The notes below the pieces were generated by a model that was given only the letters and a program-made list of their open reading frames with translations, ran no database searches and had not been told where the DNA came from. The position numbers and the translations under genes were made by a program. 64,000 nucleotides of DNA from positions 759,001 to 823,000 of the forward strand of contig JASJOG010000108.1 of NCBI GenBank assembly GCA_030142905.1. The letters run 5' to 3'. Of the stretch, positions 45,030-58,388 are shown one piece after another (position 1 is the first letter of the stretch; each line of letters starts with the position of its first letter). Source of the stretch: Heliopora coerulea (Eukaryota; Cnidaria; Anthozoa; Scleralcyonacea; Helioporidae).

Positions 45030-48000
45030 TTGACCTTATTTCGAAAGTTGGAAATTTGTCTAAAAATCGTCAAAAACCAAAGGTTAACCTCTTTACTTTT
45101 TGGTCCAATTTTTCCACCTAAAATATTCAACGTAATTTCACCGGAAAACCACTCCAATCACTATAAAACTAGTTTCTATGCAATAAACTTTCATATTTTG
45201 ACCTTATTTCGAAAGTTGGAAATAGGTCGAAAAATCGTCAAAAACCAAAGGTTAACCCCTTTACTTTTTTGTCCAATTTTTCCACCTAAAATATCGAACG
45301 TAATTTCACCGGAAAACCACTCCAATCACTGCAAAACTAGTTTCTATGCAATAAACTTTCATATTTTGACCTTATTTCGAGAATTTGAAATTGGTCGAAA
45401 AATCGTCAAAAACCAAAGGTTAACCCCTTTACTTTTTGGTCCAATTTTTCCACCTATAAAAATCTAACGTAATTTCACCGGAAAACCACTCAGATCACTA
45501 TAAAACAAGTTTCTATGCAATAAACTTTCATATTTTGACCTTATTTCGAAAGTTGGAAATTTGTCTAAAAATCGTCAAAAACCAAAGGTTAACCCCTTTA
45601 CTTTTTGGTCCAATTTTTCCACCTAAAATATCGAACGTAATTTCCCCGAAAACCACTCCAATCACTATAAAACTAGTTTCTATGCAATAAACTTTCATAT
45701 TTAGACCTTATCTCGAAAGTTGGAAATTGGTCGAAAAATCGTCAAAAACCAAAGGTTAACCACTTTACTTTTTGGTCCAATTTTTCCACCTAAAATATCC
45801 AACGTAATTTCGCCAGAAAACCACTCCAATCACTTTAAAACTAGTTTCTATGCAATAAATTTTCATATTTTGACCTTATTTCGAAAGTTGGAAATTGGTC
45901 GAAAAATTGTCAAAAACCAAAGGTTAACCCCTTTACTTTTTGGTCCAATTTTTCCACCTAAAATATTCCACGTAATTTCACAGGAAAACCACTCCAATCA
46001 CTGCAAAACTACTTTCTATGCTATAAACTTTCATATTTTGACCTTATTTCTAAAGGTGGAAATTGGTCGAAAAATCGTCAAAAACCAAAGGTTAACCCCT
46101 TTACTTTTTTGTCCAATTTTTCCACCTAAAATATTCAACGTAATTTCACCGGAAAACCACTCCAATCACTGCAAAACTAGTTTCTATGCAATAAACTTTC
46201 ATATTTTGACTTTATTTCGAGAATTTGAAATTGGTCGAAAAATCGTCAAAAACCAAAGGTTAACCCTTTTACTTTTTGGTCCAATTTTTCCACCTAAAAT
46301 ATCGAACGTAATTTCACCGGAAAACCACTCCAATCACTGCAAAACTAGTTTCTATGCAATAAACTTTCATATTTTGACCTTATTTCGAGAATTTGAAATT
46401 GGTCGAAAAATCGTCAAAAACCAAAGGTTAACCCCTTTACTTTTTGGTCCAATTTTTCCACCTATAAAAATCTAACGTAATTTCACCGGAAAACCACTCA
46501 GATCACTATAAAACTAGTTTCTATGCAATAAACTTTCATATTTTGACCTTATTTCGAAAGTTGGAAATTGGTCGAAAAATCGTCAAAAACCAAAGGTTAA
46601 CCCCTTTACTTTTTGGTCCAATTTTTCCACCTAAAATATCGAACGTAATTTCACCGGAAAACCACTCCAATCACTGCAAAACTAGTTTCTATGCAATAAA
46701 CTTTCATATTTTGACCTTATTTGTAAAGTTGGAAATTGGTGGAAAAATCGTCAAAAACCAAAGGTTAACCCCTTTACTTTTTGGTCCAATTTTTCCACCT
46801 AAAATATCCAACGTAATTTCACCGGAAAACCACTCCAATCACTATAAAACTAGTTTCTATGCAATAAACTTTCATATTTTGACCTTATTTCGAAAGTTGG
46901 AAATTGGTCGAAAAATCGTCAAAAACCAAAGGTTAACCCCTTTACTTTTTGGTCCAATTTTTCCACCTAAAATATTCCACGTAATTTCACAGGAAAACCA
47001 CTCCAATCACTGCAAAACTACTTTCTATGCTATAAACTTTCATCTTTTGACCTTATTTCGAAAGTTGGAAATTGGACGAAAAATCGTCAAAAACAAAAGG
47101 TTAACCCCTTTACTTTTTGGTCCAATTTTTCCACCTAAAATATTCAACGTAATTTCACCGGAAAACCACTCCAATCACTATAAAACTAGTTTCTATGCAG
47201 TAAACTTTCATATTTAGACCTTATTTCGAAAGTTGGAAATTGGTCGAAAAATCGTCAAAAACCAAAGTTTAACCCCTTTACTTTTTGGTCCAATTTTTCC
47301 ACCTAAAATATCGAACGTAATTTCACCGGAAAACCACTCCAATCTCTTTAAAACTAGTTTCTATGCAATAAACTTTCATATTTTGACATTATTTCGAAAG
47401 TTGGAAATTGGTCGAAAAATCGTCAAAAACCAAAGGTTAACCCCTTTACTTTTTGGTCCAATTTTTCCACCTATAAAAATCTAACGTAATTTCACCGGAA
47501 AACCACTCAGATCACTATAAAACAAGTTTCTATGCAATAAACTTTCATATTTTGACCTTATTTCGAAAGTTGGAAATTTGTCTAAAAATCGTCAAAAACC
47601 AAAGGTTAACCTCTTTACTTTTTGGTCCAATTTTTCCACCTAAAATATTCAACGTAATTTCACCGGAAAACCACTCCAATCACTATAAAACTAGTTTCTA
47701 TGCAATAAACTTTCATATTTTGACCTTATTTCGAAAGTTGGAAATAGGTCGAAAAATCGTCAAAAACCAAAGGTTAACCCCTTTACTTTTTTGTCCAATT
47801 TTTCCACCTAAAATATCGAACGTAATTTCACCGGAAAACCACTCCAATCACTGCAAAACTAGTTTCTATGCAATAAACTTTCATATTTTGACCTTATTTC
47901 GAGAATTTGAAATTGGTCGAAAAATCGTCAAAAACCAAAGGTTAACCCCTTTACTTTTTGGTCCAATTTTTCCACCTATAAAAATCTAACGTAATTTCAC

Positions 48001-50040
48001 CGGAAAACCACTCAGATCACTATAAAACAAGTTTCTATGCAATAAACTTTCATATTTTGACCTTATTTCGAAAGTTGGAAATTTGTCTAAAAATCGTCAA
48101 AAACCAAAGGTTAACCCCTTTACTTTTTGGTCCAATTTTTCCACCTAAAATATCGAACGTAATTTCCCCGAAAACCACTCCAATCACTATAAAACTAGTT
48201 TCTATGCAATAAACTTTCATATTTAGACCTTATCTCGAAAGTTGGAAATTGGTCGAAAAATCGTCAAAAACCAAAGGTTAACCACTTTACTTTTTGGTCC
48301 AATTTTTCCACCTAAAATATCCAACGTAATTTCGCCAGAAAACCACTCCAATCACTTTAAAACTAGTTTCTATGCAATAAATTTTCATATTTTGACCTTA
48401 TTTCGAAAGTTGGAAATTGGTCGAAAAATTGTCAAAAACCAAAGGTTAACCCCTTTACTTTTTGGTCCAATTTTTCCACCTAAAATATTCCACGTAATTT
48501 CACAGGAAAACCACTCCAATCACTGCAAAACTACTTTCTATGCTATAAACTTTCATATTTTGACCTTATTTCTAAAGGTGGAAATTGGTCGAAAAATCGT
48601 CAAAAACCAAAGGTTAACCCCTTTACTTTTTTGTCCAATTTTTCCACCTAAAATATTCAACGTAATTTCACCGGAAAACCACTCCAATCACTGCAAAACT
48701 AGTTTCTATGCAATAAACTTTCATATTTTGACTTTATTTCGAGAATTTGAAATTGGTCGAAAAATCGTCAAAAACCAAAGGTTAACCCTTTTACTTTTTG
48801 GTCCAATTTTTCCACCTAAAATATCGAACGTAATTTCACCGGAAAACCACTCCAATCACTGCAAAACTAGTTTCTATGCAATAAACTTTCATATTTTGAC
48901 CTTATTTCGAGAATTTGAAATTGGTCGAAAAATCGTCAAAAACCAAAGGTTAACCCCTTTACTTTTTGGTCCAATTTTTCCACCTATAAAAATCTAACGT
49001 AATTTCACCGGAAAACCACTCAGATCACTATAAAACTAGTTTCTATGCAATAAACTTTCATATTTTGACCTTATTTCGAAAGTTGGAAATTGGTCGAAAA
49101 ATCGTCAAAAACCAAAGGTTAACCCCTTTACTTTTTGGTCCAATTTTTCCACCTAAAATATCGAACGTAATTTCACCGGAAAACCACTCCAATCACTGCA
49201 AAACTAGTTTCTATGCAATAAACTTTCATATTTTGACCTTATTTGTAAAGTTGGAAATTGGTGGAAAAATCGTCAAAAACCAAAGGTTAACCCCTTTACT
49301 TTTTGGTCCAATTTTTCCACCTAAAATATCCAACGTAATTTCACCGGAAAACCACTCCAATCACTATAAAACTAGTTTCTATGCAATAAACTTTCATATT
49401 TTGACCTTATTTCGAAAGTTGGAAATTGGTCGAAAAATCGTCAAAAACCAAAGGTTAACCCCTTTACTTTTTGGTCCAATTTTTCCACCTAAAATATTCC
49501 ACGTAATTTCACAGGAAAACCACTCCAATCACTGCAAAACTACTTTCTATGCTATAAACTTTCATCTTTTGACCTTATTTCGAAAGTTGGAAATTGGACG
49601 AAAAATCGTCAAAAACAAAAGGTTAACCCCTTTACTTTTTGGTCCAATTTTTCCACCTAAAATATTCAACGTAATTTCACCGGAAAACCACTCCAATCAC
49701 TATAAAACTAGTTTCTATGCAGTAAACTTTCATATTTAGACCTTATTTCGAAAGTTGGAAATTGGTCGAAAAATCGTCAAAAACCAAAGTTTAACCCCTT
49801 TACTTTTTGGTCCAATTTTTCCACCTAAAATATCGAACGTAATTTCACCGGAAAACCACTCCAATCTCTTTAAAACTAGTTTCTATGCAATAAACTTTCA
49901 TATTTTGACATTATTTCGAAAGTTGGAAATTGGTCGAAAAATCGTCAAAAACCAAAGGTTAACCCCTTTACTTTTTGGTCCAATTTTTCCACCTATAAAA
50001 ATCTAACGTAATTTCACCGGAAAACCACTCAGATCACTAT
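45030..50040 (+). repeat. 2,522-bp (15-monomer) tandem duplication within the array
   Basis: Positions 45030-47551 and 47552 onwards match with offset 2,522 bp, including private variants: TTTCGCCAGAAAACC, AAAAATTGTC, TTTCTAAAGGTGG, TTATTTGTAAAG, GGTGGAAAAATCG and GTCAAAAACAAAAGG. Similarity stops near 50040, where ACAAGTTTC becomes ACTAGTTTC and TTTTGACC becomes TTTAGACC. 2,522 is 15 x 168 plus two one-base insertions. Confidence 0.9.
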
Positions 50041-53000
50041 AAAACTAGTTTCTATGCAATAAACTTTCATATTTAGACCTTATTTCGAAAGTTGGAAATT
50101 TGTCTAAAAATCGTCAAAAACCAAAGGTTAACCCCTTTTCTTTTTGGTCCAATTTTTCCACCTAAAATATCGAACGTAATTTCCCCGAAAACCACTCCAA
50201 TCACTGCAAAACTAGTTTCTATGCAATAAACTTTCATATTTTGACCTTATTTCGAGAATTTGAAATTGGTCGAAAAATCGTCAAAAACCAAAGGTTAACC
50301 CCTTTACTTTTTGGTCCAATTTTTCCACCTAAAATATCGAACGTAATTTCACCGGAAAACCACTCCAATCACTGCAAAACTAGTTTCTATGCAATAAACT
50401 TTCATATTTTGACCTTATTTCGAAAGTTGGAAATTTGTCTAAAAATCGTCAAAAACCAAAGGTTAACCTCTTTACTTTTTGGTCCAATTTTTCCACCTAA
50501 AATATTCAACGTAATTTCACCGGAAAACCACTCCAATCACTATAAAACTAGTTTCTATGCAATAAACTTTCATATTTTGACCTTATTTCGAAAGTTGGAA
50601 ATAGGTCGAAAAATCGTAAAAAACCAAAGGTTAACCCCTTTACTTTTTTGTCCAATTTATCCACCTAAAATATTCAACGTAATTTCACCGGAAAACCACT
50701 CCAATCACTGCAAAACTACTTTCTATGCTACAAACTTTCAAATTTTGACCTTATTTCGAAAGGTGGAAATTGGTCGAAAAATCGTCAAAAACCAAAGGTT
50801 AACCCCTTTATTTTTTGATCCAATTTTTCCACCTATAAAAATCTAACGTAATTTCACCGGAAAACCACTCAGATCACTATAAAACTAGTTTCTATGCAAT
50901 AAACTTTCATATTTTGACCTTATTTCGAAAGTTGGAAATTGGTCGAAAAATCGTCAAAAACCAAAGTTTAACCCCTTTACTTTTTGGTCCAATTTTTCCA
51001 CCTAAAATATTCAACGTAATTTCACCGGAAAACCACTCCAATCACTGCAAAACTAATTTCTATGCAATAAACTTTCATATTTTGACCTTATTTCGAGAGT
51101 TTGAAATTTGTCTAAAAATCGTCAAAAACCAAAGGTTAACCCCTTTACTTTTTGGTCCAATTTTTCCACCTAAAATATCGAAAATAATTTCCCCGAAAAC
51201 CACTCCAATCACTGCAAAACTAGTTTCTATGCAATAAACTTTCATATTTTGACCTTATTTCGAGAATTTGAAATTGGTCGAAAAATCGTCAAAAACCAAA
51301 GGTTAACCCCTTTACTTTTTGGTCCAATTTTTCCACCTATAAAAATCTAACGTAATTTCACCGGAAAACCACTCAGATCACTATAAAACTAGTTTCTATG
51401 CAATAAACTTTCATATTTTGACCTTATTTCGAAAGTTGGAAATTGGTCGAAAAATCGTCAAAAACCAAAGTTTAACCCCTTTACTTTTTGGTCCAATTTT
51501 TCCACCTAAAATATTCCACGTAATTTCACCGGAAAACCACTCCAATCACTGCAAAACTAGTTTCTATGCAATAAACTTTCATATTTTGACCTTATTTCGA
51601 GAGTTTGAAATTTGTCTAAAAATCGTCAAAAACCAAAGGTTAACCCCTTTACTTTTTGGTCCAATTTTTCAACTTAAAATATCGAACGTAATTTCCCCGA
51701 AAACCACTCCAATCACTGCAAAACTAGTTTCTATGCAATAAACTTTCATATTTTGACCTTATTTCGAGAATTTGAAATTGGTCGAAAAATCGTCAAAAAC
51801 CAAAGGTTAACCCCTTTACTTTTTGGTCCAATTTTTCCACCTATAAAAATCTAACGTAATTTCACCGGAAAACCACTCAGATCACTATAAAACTAGTTTC
51901 TATGCAATAAACTTTCATATTTTGACCTTATTTCGAAAGTTGGAAATTGGTCGAAAAATCGTCAAAAACCAAAGGTTAACCCCTTTACTTTTTGGTCCAA
52001 TTTTTCCACCTAAAATATCGAACGTAATTTCACCGGAAAACCACTCCAATCACTGCAAAACTAGTTTCTATGCAATAAACTTTCATATTTTGACCTTATT
52101 TGTAAAGTTGGAAATTGGTGGAAAAATCGTCAAAAACCAAAGGTTAACCCCTTTACTTTTTGGTCCAATTTTTCCACCTAAAATATCCAACGTAATTTCA
52201 CCGGAAAACCACTCCAATCACTATAAAACTAGTTTCTATGCAATAAACTTTCATATTTTGACCTTATTTCGAAAGTTGGAAATTGGTCGAAAAATCGTCA
52301 AAAACCAAAGGTTAACCCCTTTACTTTTTGGTCCAATTTTTCCACCTAAAATATTCCACGTAATTTCACAGGAAAACCACTCCAATCACTGCAAAACTAC
52401 TTTCTATGCTATAAACTTTCATATTTTGACCTTATTTCGAAAGGTGGAAATTGGACGAAAAATCGTCAAAAACCAAAGGTTAACCCCTTTACTTTTTGGT
52501 CCAATTTTTCCACCTAAAATATTCAACGTAATTTCACCGGAAAACCACTCCAATCACTATAAAACTAGTTTCTATGCAGTAAACTTTCATATTTAGACCT
52601 TATTTCGAAAGTTGGAAATTGGTCGAAAAATCGTCAAAAACCAAAGTTTAACCCCTTTACTTTTTGGTCCAATTTTTCCACCTAAAATATCGAACGTAAT
52701 TTCACCGGAAAACCACTCCAATCTCTTTAAAACTAGTTTCTATGCAATAAACTTTCATATTTTGACATTATTTCGAAAGTTGGAAATTGGTCGAAAAATC
52801 GTCAAAAACCAAAGGTTAACCCCTTTACTTTTTGGTCCAATTTTTCCACCTATAAAAATCTAACGTAATTTCACCGGAAAACCACTCAGATCACTATAAA
52901 ACAAGTTTCTATGCAATAAACTTTCATATTTTGACCTTATTTCGAAAGTTGGAAATTTGTCTAAAAATCGTCAAAAACCAAAGGTTAACCCCTTTTCTTT

Positions 53001-56000
53001 TTGGTCCAATTTTTCCACCTAAAATATCGAACGTAATTTCCCCGAAAACCACTCCAATCACTGCAAAACTAGTTTCTATGCAATAAACTTTCATATTTTG
53101 ACCTTATTTCGAGAATTTGAAATTGGTCGAAAAATCGTCAAAAACCAAAGGTTAACCCCTTTACTTTTTGGTCCAATTTTTCCACCTAAAATATCGAACG
53201 TAATTTCACCGGAAAACCACTCCAATCACTGCAAAACTAGTTTCTATGCAATAAACTTTCATATTTTGACCTTATTTCGAAAGTTGGAAATTTGTCTAAA
53301 AATCGTCAAAAACCAAAGGTTAACCTCTTTACTTTTTGGTCCAATTTTTCCACCTAAAATATTCAACGTAATTTCACCGGAAAACCACTCCAATCACTGC
53401 AAAACTACTTTCTATGCTACAAACTTTCAAATTTTGACCTTATTTCGAAAGGTGGAAATTGGTCGAAAAATCGTCAAAAACCAAAGGTTAACCCCTTTAT
53501 TTTTTGGTCCAATTTTTCCACCTATAAAAATCTAACGTAATTTCACCGGAAAACCACTCAGATCACTATAAAACTAGTTTCTATGCAATAAACTTTCATA
53601 TTTTGACCTTATTTCGAAAGTTGGAAATTGGTCGAAAAATCGTCAAAAACCAAAGTTTAACCCCTTTACTTTTTGGTCCAATTTTTCCACCTAAAATATT
53701 CAACGTAATTTCACCGGAAAACCACTCCAATCACTGCAAAACTAATTTCTATGCAATAAACTTTCATATTTTGACCTTATTTCGAGAGTTTGAAATTTGT
53801 CTAAAAATCGTCAAAAACCAAAGGTTAACCCCTTTACTTTTTGGTCCAATTTTTCCACCTAAAATATCGAAAATAATTTCCCCGAAAACCACTCCAATCA
53901 CTGCAAAACTAGTTTCTATGCAATAAACTTTCATATTTTGACCTTATTTCGAGAATTTGAAATTGGTCGAAAAATCGTCAAAAACCAAAGGTTAACCCCT
54001 TTACTTTTTGGTCCAATTTTTCCACCTATAAAAATCTAACGTAATTTCACCGGAAAACCACTCAGATCACTATAAAACTAGTTTCTATGCAATAAACTTT
54101 CATATTTTGACCTTATTTCGAAAGTTGGAAATTGGTCGAAAAATCGTAAAAAACCAAAGTTTAACCCCTTTACTTTTTGGTCCAATTTTTCCACCTAAAA
54201 TATTCCACGTAATTTCACCGGAAAACCACTCCAATCACTGCAAAACTACTTTCTATGCAATAAACTTTCATATTTTGACCTTATTTCGAGAGTTTGAAAT
54301 TTGTCTAAAAATCGTCAAAAACCAAAGGTTAACCCCTTTACTTTTTGGTCCAATTTTTCCACTTAAAATATCGAACGTAATTTCCCCGAAAACCACTCCA
54401 ATCACTGCAAAACTAGTTTCTATGCAATAAACTTTCATATTTTGACCTTATTTCGAGAATTTGAAATTGGTCGAAAAATCGTCAAAAACCAAAGGTTAAC
54501 CCCTTTACTTTTTGGTCCAATTTTTCTACCTAAAATATCGAACGTAATTTCACCGGAAAACCACTCCAATCACTATAAAACTAGTTTCTATGCAATAAAC
54601 TTTCATATTTTGACCTTATTTCGAAAGTTGGAAATTGGTCGAAAAATCGTCAAAAACCAAAGGTTAACCCCTTTACTTTTTGGTCCAATTTATCCACCTA
54701 AAATATTCAACGTAATTTCACCGGAAAACCACTCCAATCACTGCAAAACTACTTTCTATGCTACAAACTTTCATATTTTGACCTTATTTCGAAAGGTGGA
54801 AATTGGTCGAAAAATCGTCAAAAACCAAAGGTTAACCCCTTTTCTTTTTGGTCCAATTTTTCCACCTAAAATATTCAACGTAATTTCACCGGAAAACCAC
54901 TCCAATCACTATAAAACTAGTTTCTATGCAATAAACTTTCATATTTAAACCTTGTTTCGAAAGTTGGAAATTGGTCGAAAAATCGTCAAAAACCAAAGGT
55001 TAACCCCTTTACTTTTTGGTCCAATTTTTCCACCTAAAATATCGAACGTAATTTCACCGGAAAACCACTCCAATCACTGCAAAACTAGTTTCTATGCAAT
55101 AAACTTTCATATTTTGACCTTATTTCGAGAATTTGAAATTGGTCGAAAAATCGTCAAAAACCAAAGGTTAACCCCTTTACTTTTTGGTCCAATTTTTCCA
55201 CCTATAAAAATCTAACGTAATTTCACCGGAAAACCACTCAGATCACTATAAAACAAGTTTCTATGCAATAAACTTTCATATTTTGACCTTATTTCGAAAG
55301 TTGGAAATTTGTCTAAAAATCGTCAAAAACCAAAGGTTAACCCCTTTACTTTTTGGTCCAATTTTTCCACCTAAAATATCCAACGTAATTTCACCGGAAA
55401 ACCACTCCAATCACTGCAAAACTACTTTCTATACTATAAACTTTCATATTTTGACCTTATTTCGAATGGTGGAAATTGGTCGAAAAATCGTCAAAAACCA
55501 AAGGTTAACCCCTTTACTTTTTGGTCCAATTTTTCCACCTAAAATATTCAACGTGATTTCACCGGAAAACCACTCCAATCACTGCCAAACTAGTTTCTAT
55601 GCAATAAACTTTCATATTTTGACCTTATTTCGAGAATTTGAAATTGGTGGAAAAATCGTAAAAAACCAAAGGTTAACCCCTTTACTTTTTTGTCCAATTT
55701 TTCCACCTAAAATATCGAACGTAATTTCACCGGAAAACCACTCCAATCACTGCAAAACTAGTTTCTATGCAATAAACTTTCATATTTTGACCTTATTTCG
55801 AGAATTTGAAATTGGTCGAAAAATCGTCAAAAACCAAAGGTTAACCCCTTTACTTTTTGGTCCAATTTTTCCACCTATAAAAATCTAACGTAATTTCACC
55901 GGAAAACCACTCAGATCACTATAAAACAAGTTTCTATGCAATAAACTTTCATATTTTGACCTTATTTCGAAAGTTGGAAATTTGTCTAAAAATCGTCAAA

Positions 56001-58388
56001 AACCAAAGGTTAACCCCTTTTCTTTTTGGTCCAATTTTTCCACCTAAAATATCGAACGTAATTTCCCCGAAAACCACTCCAATCACTGCAAAACTAGTTT
56101 CTATGCAATAAACTTTCATATTTTGACCTTATTTCGAGAATTTGAAATTGGTCGAAAAATCATCAAAAACCAAAGGTTAACCCCTTTACTTTTTGGTCCA
56201 ATTTTTCTACCTAAAATATCGAACGTAATTTCACCGGAAAACCACTCCAATCACTATAAAACTAGTTTCTATGCAATTAACTTTCATATTTTGACCTTAT
56301 TTCGAAAGTTGGAAATTGGTCGAAAAATCGTCAAAAACCAAAGTTTAACCCCTTTACTTTTTGGTCCAATTTTTCCACCTAAAATATTCAACGTAATTTC
56401 ACCGGAAAACCACTCCAATCACTGCAAAACTAGTTTCTATGCAATAAACTTTCATATTTTGACCTTATTTCGAAAGTTGGAAATTGGTCGAAAAATCGTC
56501 AAAAACCAAAGGTTAACCCCTTTACTTTTTGGTCCAATTTATCCACCTAAAATATTCAACGTAATTTCACCGGAAAACCACTCCAATCACTGCAAAACTA
56601 CTTTCTATGCTACAAACTTTCATATTTTGACCTTATTTCGAATGGTGGAAATTGGTCGAAAAATCGTCAAAAACCAAAGGTTAACCCCTTTTCTTTTTGG
56701 TCCAATTTTTCCACCTAAAATATTCAACGTAATTTCACCGGAAAACCACTCCAATCACTATAAAACTAGTTTCTATGCAATAAACTTTCATATTTAAACC
56801 TTGTTTCGAAAGTTGGAAATTGGTCGAAAAATCGTCAAAAACCAAAGGTTAACCCCTTTACTTTTTGGTCCAATTTTTCCACCTAAAATATCGAACGTAA
56901 TTTCACCGGAAAACCACTCCAATCACTGCAAAACTAGTTTCTATGCAATAAACTTTCATATTTTGACCTTATTTCGAGAATTTGAAATTGGTCGAAAAAT
57001 CGTCAAAAACCAAAGGTTAACCCCTTTACTTTTTGGTCCAATTTTTCCACCTATAAAAATCTAACGTAATTTCACCGGAAAACCACTCAGATCACTATAA
57101 AACAAGTTTCTATGCAATAAACTTTCATATTTTGACCTTATTTCGAAAGTTGGAAATTTGTCTAAAAATCGTCAAAAACCAAAGGTTAACCCCTTTACTT
57201 TTTGGTCCAATTTTTCCACCTAAAATATCGAACGTAATTTCCCCGAAAACCACTCCAATCACTGCAAAACTAGTTTCTATGCAATAAACTTTCATATTTT
57301 GACCTTATTTCGAGAATTTGAAATTGGTCGAAAAATCATCAAAAACCAAAGGTTAACCCCTTTACTTTTTGGTCCAATTTTTCTACCTAAAATATCGAAC
57401 GTAATTTCACCGGAAAACCACTCCAATCACTATAAAACTAGTTTCTATGCAATTAACTTTCATATTTTGACCTTATTTCGAAAGTTGGAAATTGGTCGAA
57501 AAATCGTCAAAAACCAAAGTTTAACCCCTTTACTTTTTGGTCCAATTTTTCCACCTAAAATATCCAACGTAATTTCACCGGAAAACCACTCCAATCACTG
57601 CAAAACTACTTTCTATACTATAAACTTTCATATTTTGACCTTATTTCGAATGGTGGAAATTGGTCGAAAAATCGTCAAAAACCAAAGGTTAACCCCTTTA
57701 CTTTTTGGTCCAATTTTTCCACCTAAAATATTCAACGTGATTTCACCGGAAAACCACTCGAATCACTGCCAAACTAGTTTCTATGCAATAAACTTTCATA
57801 TTTTGACCTTATTTCGAGAATTTGAAATTGGTGGAAAAATCGTAAAAAACCACAGGTTAACCCCTTTACTTTTTGGTCCAATTTTTCCACCTAAAATATT
57901 CCACGTAATTTCACAGGAAAACCACTCCAATCACTGCAAAACTACTTTCTATGCTATAAACTTTCATATTTTGACCTTATTTCGAAAGGTGGAAATTGGA
58001 CGAAAAATCGTCAAAAACCAAAGGTTAACCCCTTTACTTTTTGGTCCAATTTTTCCACCTAAAATATTCAACGTAATTTCACCGGAAAACCACTCCAATC
58101 ACTATAAAACTAGTTTCTATGCAGTAAACTTTCATATTTAGACCTTGTTTCGAAAGTTGGAAATTGGTCGAAAAATCGTCAAAAACCAAAGGTTAACCCC
58201 TTTACTTTTTGGTCCAATTTTTCCACCTAAAATATTCAACGTAATTTCACCGGTAAACCACTCCAATCACTGCAAAACTAGTTTCTATGCAATAAACTTT
58301 CATATTTTGACCTTATTTCGAGAGTTTGAAATTGGTCTAAAAATCGTCAAAAACCAAAGTTTAATCCCTTTACTTTTTTGTTAAATTT

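Larger units (their letters stand above)
18336..58384 (+). repeat. 168-bp tandem satellite array, about 238 monomers
   Basis: Continuous head-to-tail array with no interruption by other DNA. The period is exactly 168 bp between identical landmarks (for example 34741 and 34909). Landmarks per monomer, in order: TTCGAAAGTTGGAAATTGG, TCGTCAAAAACCAAAGGTTA (with a GGTTAACC palindrome), CTTTTTGGTCCAATTTTTCC, AACGTAATTTCACCGG, CACTCCAATCACTGC, TTTCTATGCAATAAACTTTC. Recurrent variants include TGC/TAT, AGT/ACT, GAAAGTTGG/GAGAATTTG, AATATTCAACG/AATTTTCGACG and +1 or -1 indels. Monomer length is close to one nucleosome. No transposase, no terminal repeats and no conserved coding signal, so this is satellite DNA. 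Confidence 0.97.

Noticed and set aside
18336..58384. CENP-B box in the 168-bp monomer
   Set aside because: TTTCGAAAGTTGGAAATT resembles the start of NTTCGNNNNANNCGGGN, but the central A and the CGGG are not present.
18336..58384. Telomeric repeat
   Set aside because: TTAACCCC occurs once per monomer, but there are no tandem TTAGGG/CCCTAA units.
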